DNA of 64,000 nucleotides from Aquicella siphonis. Lineage in GTDB: Bacteria > Pseudomonadota > Gammaproteobacteria > DSM-16500. The translations under genes were made by a program, and so were the position numbers. The stretch covers positions 1,798,001 through 1,862,000 of the forward strand of contig NZ_LR699119.1 of assembly GCF_902459485.1 (NCBI RefSeq), in the 5' to 3' direction. The notes under the pieces are model-generated. The model worked only from the letters and a program-made list of their open reading frames with translations. It did not search any database and had not been told where the DNA came from. This document shows, one piece after another, positions 61,841-64,000 of the stretch; positions within the stretch are counted from its first letter, which is position 1; every line of letters begins with the position of its first letter.

Positions 61841-62001
61841 AAAAATCAAATGAACAAATAGCCAAATGCAATCATATAGATAGAAAAACCCTCGCGCGCA
61901 CTCCACGCCAATCCGGTGATTTTCATATTATAATTAATTTATAGAAACGAAAAATTGCAATCCGGTACACAGCTCTCAAAATCAGATCAGGGAGGCGTGT
62001 T

Positions 62002-64000
62002 ATGGAAGTAAGACATGATGAACAACCTGAAGTACTGCATGAAAAAGTCAGGGTGGAAAATGCAAAAGAAATACGCGGCGGCGATGAGCTCAGAAATATC
62101 AACAGTTATGAATATCTGTTAAGAATTTTTCAAGCTCTCGAAAATGTGGTTCGCGACACACTGCATCAAGATCCCCGCAGCGTTTCACTCCCTAAGGGAT
62201 TTTTCCCGCTTGATCAAATATACGAATTATTCAAGGAATACTCTGACTATAATCCGGGGTATGCCTACGGCGACTTGTACACCCGATTCATTCTGGATCT
62301 GGAAGATAACCTTGAGAAGATCAAAGAGTATGTAACCAATGAAAGGCTAAACCTGGAGCAGGACAATGAACTGCAGCGAGCAAGAGTGATTAATTACACC
62401 TCAAATATAGCGCAGTCCGAAGGCACTGTAAAAAAAATGAATGAAGATGGAAAAAGACTGGCTGAAGAAGCGCTGCGTGAAAACGCCGCACGGGCAGAAT
62501 TTCTCGAAGCAATCCGCAGGACCGGAATCAAAACCATTTATGCCAACCCCAACAAGGGGTTGGAGCGGGCAGGAAAAATGGTGGAAGACATTGTGGAAGA
62601 AACGCTGCACACATCGCAGGAAATTGAAGAAACGATTACAAAACGTATGAAAAGAGGGTCCGGCATCTTGACTCGCGATTTGAACAAAACCACGCCGCAG
62701 TATGAAGGATCAGGAATCGCGCGCTTTTCTGCCATGATGTCTTCCACATATAAACCGCAATCCACCACCAGCATGGCATCCATACGAACGTATGATTACA
62801 AATTGGACGTGAACGGCGATCACCGAACAGATATTCCAATGGAATACCGCTTTGGCACGCAAGGCCAGTACCACGACAAACAGCCACGCGTCAGCCCGTT
62901 GTTTGAAGACTTTCTGGAAGTACAACAATTGGAACGGGAAGCAAACCCGCCGCTAGGCCCGTCCACACGCATCACACATATTTACTTCAATAATCTGGGC
63001 TATGACCGGGATGACATGGAAGGCAAGCGTGAGAGCAGGCTCTCCATGAAGCTGCATGATCTGGAAAAAAGACATCCCAATGTAGCCGTCATCACCCTGC
63101 CTGCTGACAAGGGAATGATGGACAAGCATTTGCTTGAAGATCATCATCAATCTATCCGCGTCCAGGATGCCATTGATGATATTCTGGCGATTGCTAATGG
63201 CACCAGCCCCAGAGATATCAAAGATTTTCATATCAGTGATGACATAAAACAATTGCTCTATGGCACCGATGAATATAGCGAGCATGGATATAACACCGTC
63301 ACAGAAAATACCGTGCTTATTGGTCTGCTGGAAGAAACATTTAAAAAACTTGGCGTGGATCCGGACACACGGGCAACCATCAGCCCGGCTGAAATGCAAG
63401 CCATTTATTTTCACTTCGTCAAATACGAACTGACCAATTACATCATCGAGACACTGAAACCCGCGAGTTTCAATATGTCTTGCAAGGATGCGATTGACAG
63501 AGGCGGTGTGTCATCCGCTTATTACAATCTGATGAAGTCTCTGGAGGAAGGCACGCCCATAAGCAAGGAAGAATTTCACCGCGCCTTGCATGCCGCACCC
63601 ACCCTGGTCAAGGGACGCGGCATGAATCACCATACCAAGCTGATCTGGAATGCCGTGGATATGTATTTAAACGGCCTTGATAAAAAAGGGATTCAACCCG
63701 AACCCTGGATGGCTGAATGGCGGGACAAACATGCGCCGAATCACACCAAGGTGAGAATATTGAAAGACCTGGATGATTACATAGGCAAGCGCGATACGGA
63801 CCAGCGCGATAAATTTGGAATGTTTGCGAAATTCGACAAGGGAATCAAGCTGAGCGCCGCAAGAAAGTTACGCGACCTGGTCGCAAACCCCGATAATAAC
63901 GACATTGAATTTACTCCAAAGGAATGGGGCGCGCTGAATGATAAACGCCTAAGCAAGATATTGTCTGAAATGCTGAAGACCGGCTTTGTTACCAAGGAAC
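62002..64000 (+). CDS. CX5R phosphoinositide-phosphatase-like effector (SidF/SidP-like), partial
   Basis: The frame starts at ATG 62002 (GGGAGG 6 bp before) and is open to the right edge, at least 666 residues. The N-terminal 270 residues are helical and charged (coiled-coil-like around 125-160). The phosphatase-like core starts near THIYFNNLGYDRDD (about 325). The motif SCKDAIDRGGVSS at about 493-505 holds Cys494 and Arg500 as CX5R, with Lys next to Cys and Asp before Arg, as in bacterial phosphoinositide phosphatases (IpgD/SopB CKSGKDR; Legionella SidF/SidP class). RGMNHHTKLIWNAVDMYLNGL follows. Inferred role: dephosphorylation of host membrane lipids after type IV secretion. Confidence 0.65.
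   Translation, partial: MEVRHDEQPEVLHEKVRVENAKEIRGGDELRNINSYEYLLRIFQALENVVRDTLHQDPRSVSLPKGFFPLDQIYELFKEYSDYNPGYAYGDLYTRFILDLEDNLEKIKEYVTNERLNLEQDNELQRARVINYTSNIAQSEGTVKKMNEDGKRLAEEALRENAARAEFLEAIRRTGIKTIYANPNKGLERAGKMVEDIVEETLHTSQEIEETITKRMKRGSGILTRDLNKTTPQYEGSGIARFSAMMSSTYKPQSTTSMASIRTYDYKLDVNGDHRTDIPMEYRFGTQGQYHDKQPRVSPLFEDFLEVQQLEREANPPLGPSTRITHIYFNNLGYDRDDMEGKRESRLSMKLHDLEKRHPNVAVITLPADKGMMDKHLLEDHHQSIRVQDAIDDILAIANGTSPRDIKDFHISDDIKQLLYGTDEYSEHGYNTVTENTVLIGLLEETFKKLGVDPDTRATISPAEMQAIYFHFVKYELTNYIIETLKPASFNMSCKDAIDRGGVSSAYYNLMKSLEEGTPISKEEFHRALHAAPTLVKGRGMNHHTKLIWNAVDMYLNGLDKKGIQPEPWMAEWRDKHAPNHTKVRILKDLDDYIGKRDTDQRDKFGMFAKFDKGIKLSAARKLRDLVANPDNNDIEFTPKEWGALNDKRLSKILSEMLKTGFVTKE

Overview
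The window looks like part of the chromosome of a Legionellales gammaproteobacterium (Coxiella/Legionella/Aquicella-like). Supporting signs are several proteins that look like secreted host-directed effectors: a CX5R phosphoinositide-phosphatase-like protein at the right edge, a dual-specificity phosphatase at 8.8-10.5 kb, a protein with a textbook bipartite nuclear localisation signal at 10.8 kb, and a long alpha/beta hydrolase at 30 kb. A PlaA-type GDSL lipase and a pantothenate operon with a PanG-type ketopantoate reductase (known from Francisella and Coxiella) point the same way. No dot/icm gene is present, so the taxonomic call is inference.

Layout. 0-6.3 kb: end of a HEAT-repeat protein, a large secreted protein of unknown function, a DHA2 drug exporter and a class-II asparagine synthetase. 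6.4-11.6 kb: AT-richer accessory DNA with a 36-residue basic peptide gene, a leaderless gene for a cyclic-nucleotide-binding/PqqD/M50 protease fusion, and two divergent effector candidates around a perfect 30-bp palindrome.

11.69-28.38 kb: an integrative element bounded by 11-bp inverted repeats (GATACCCCCAA / TTGGGGGTATC) and lying against the 3' end of ssrA (tmRNA). From left to right it holds a structured non-coding leader, an ADP-ribosyltransferase-like gene, a DUF2971 gene, a P4-like replication block (CHC2 zinc finger, Toprim/helicase, AlpA-like regulator, hairpin), an unrecognised two-gene pair, a type I restriction-modification operon (RHH regulator, hsdM, DUF1016 nuclease, hsdS, hsdR) and the integrase. 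hsdS is split at an A8 tract in exactly the way a -1 slip would repair.

28.4-64 kb: core chromosome with higher GC. It contains ssrA with an unusual 25-codon tag, a TonB protein, an alpha/beta hydrolase, an outer-membrane protein, an L,D-transpeptidase, tamA-tamB, a 17-kDa-antigen-like lipoprotein, a BaiN-like flavoprotein, a Dus enzyme, arfB, a second TonB, two tandem paralogous PAS-GGDEF proteins (the first frameshifted), a gspA-gspB pair, a GDSL lipase, tex, and an rlmKL gene truncated inside a dispersed repeat cluster. The operon panG-panB-panC-panD-coaX-rlmL makes pantothenate and starts CoA synthesis. A sugar transporter-glucokinase-thiamine pyrophosphokinase operon follows, and the window ends inside the SidF/SidP-like effector gene.

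Genes work together in four clear units: TamA/TamB in outer-membrane assembly; HsdR/M/S with an RHH regulator in restriction; PanG/B/C/D plus CoaX in CoA supply; and sugar uptake with phosphorylation. ssrA and arfB give two independent ribosome-rescue routes.
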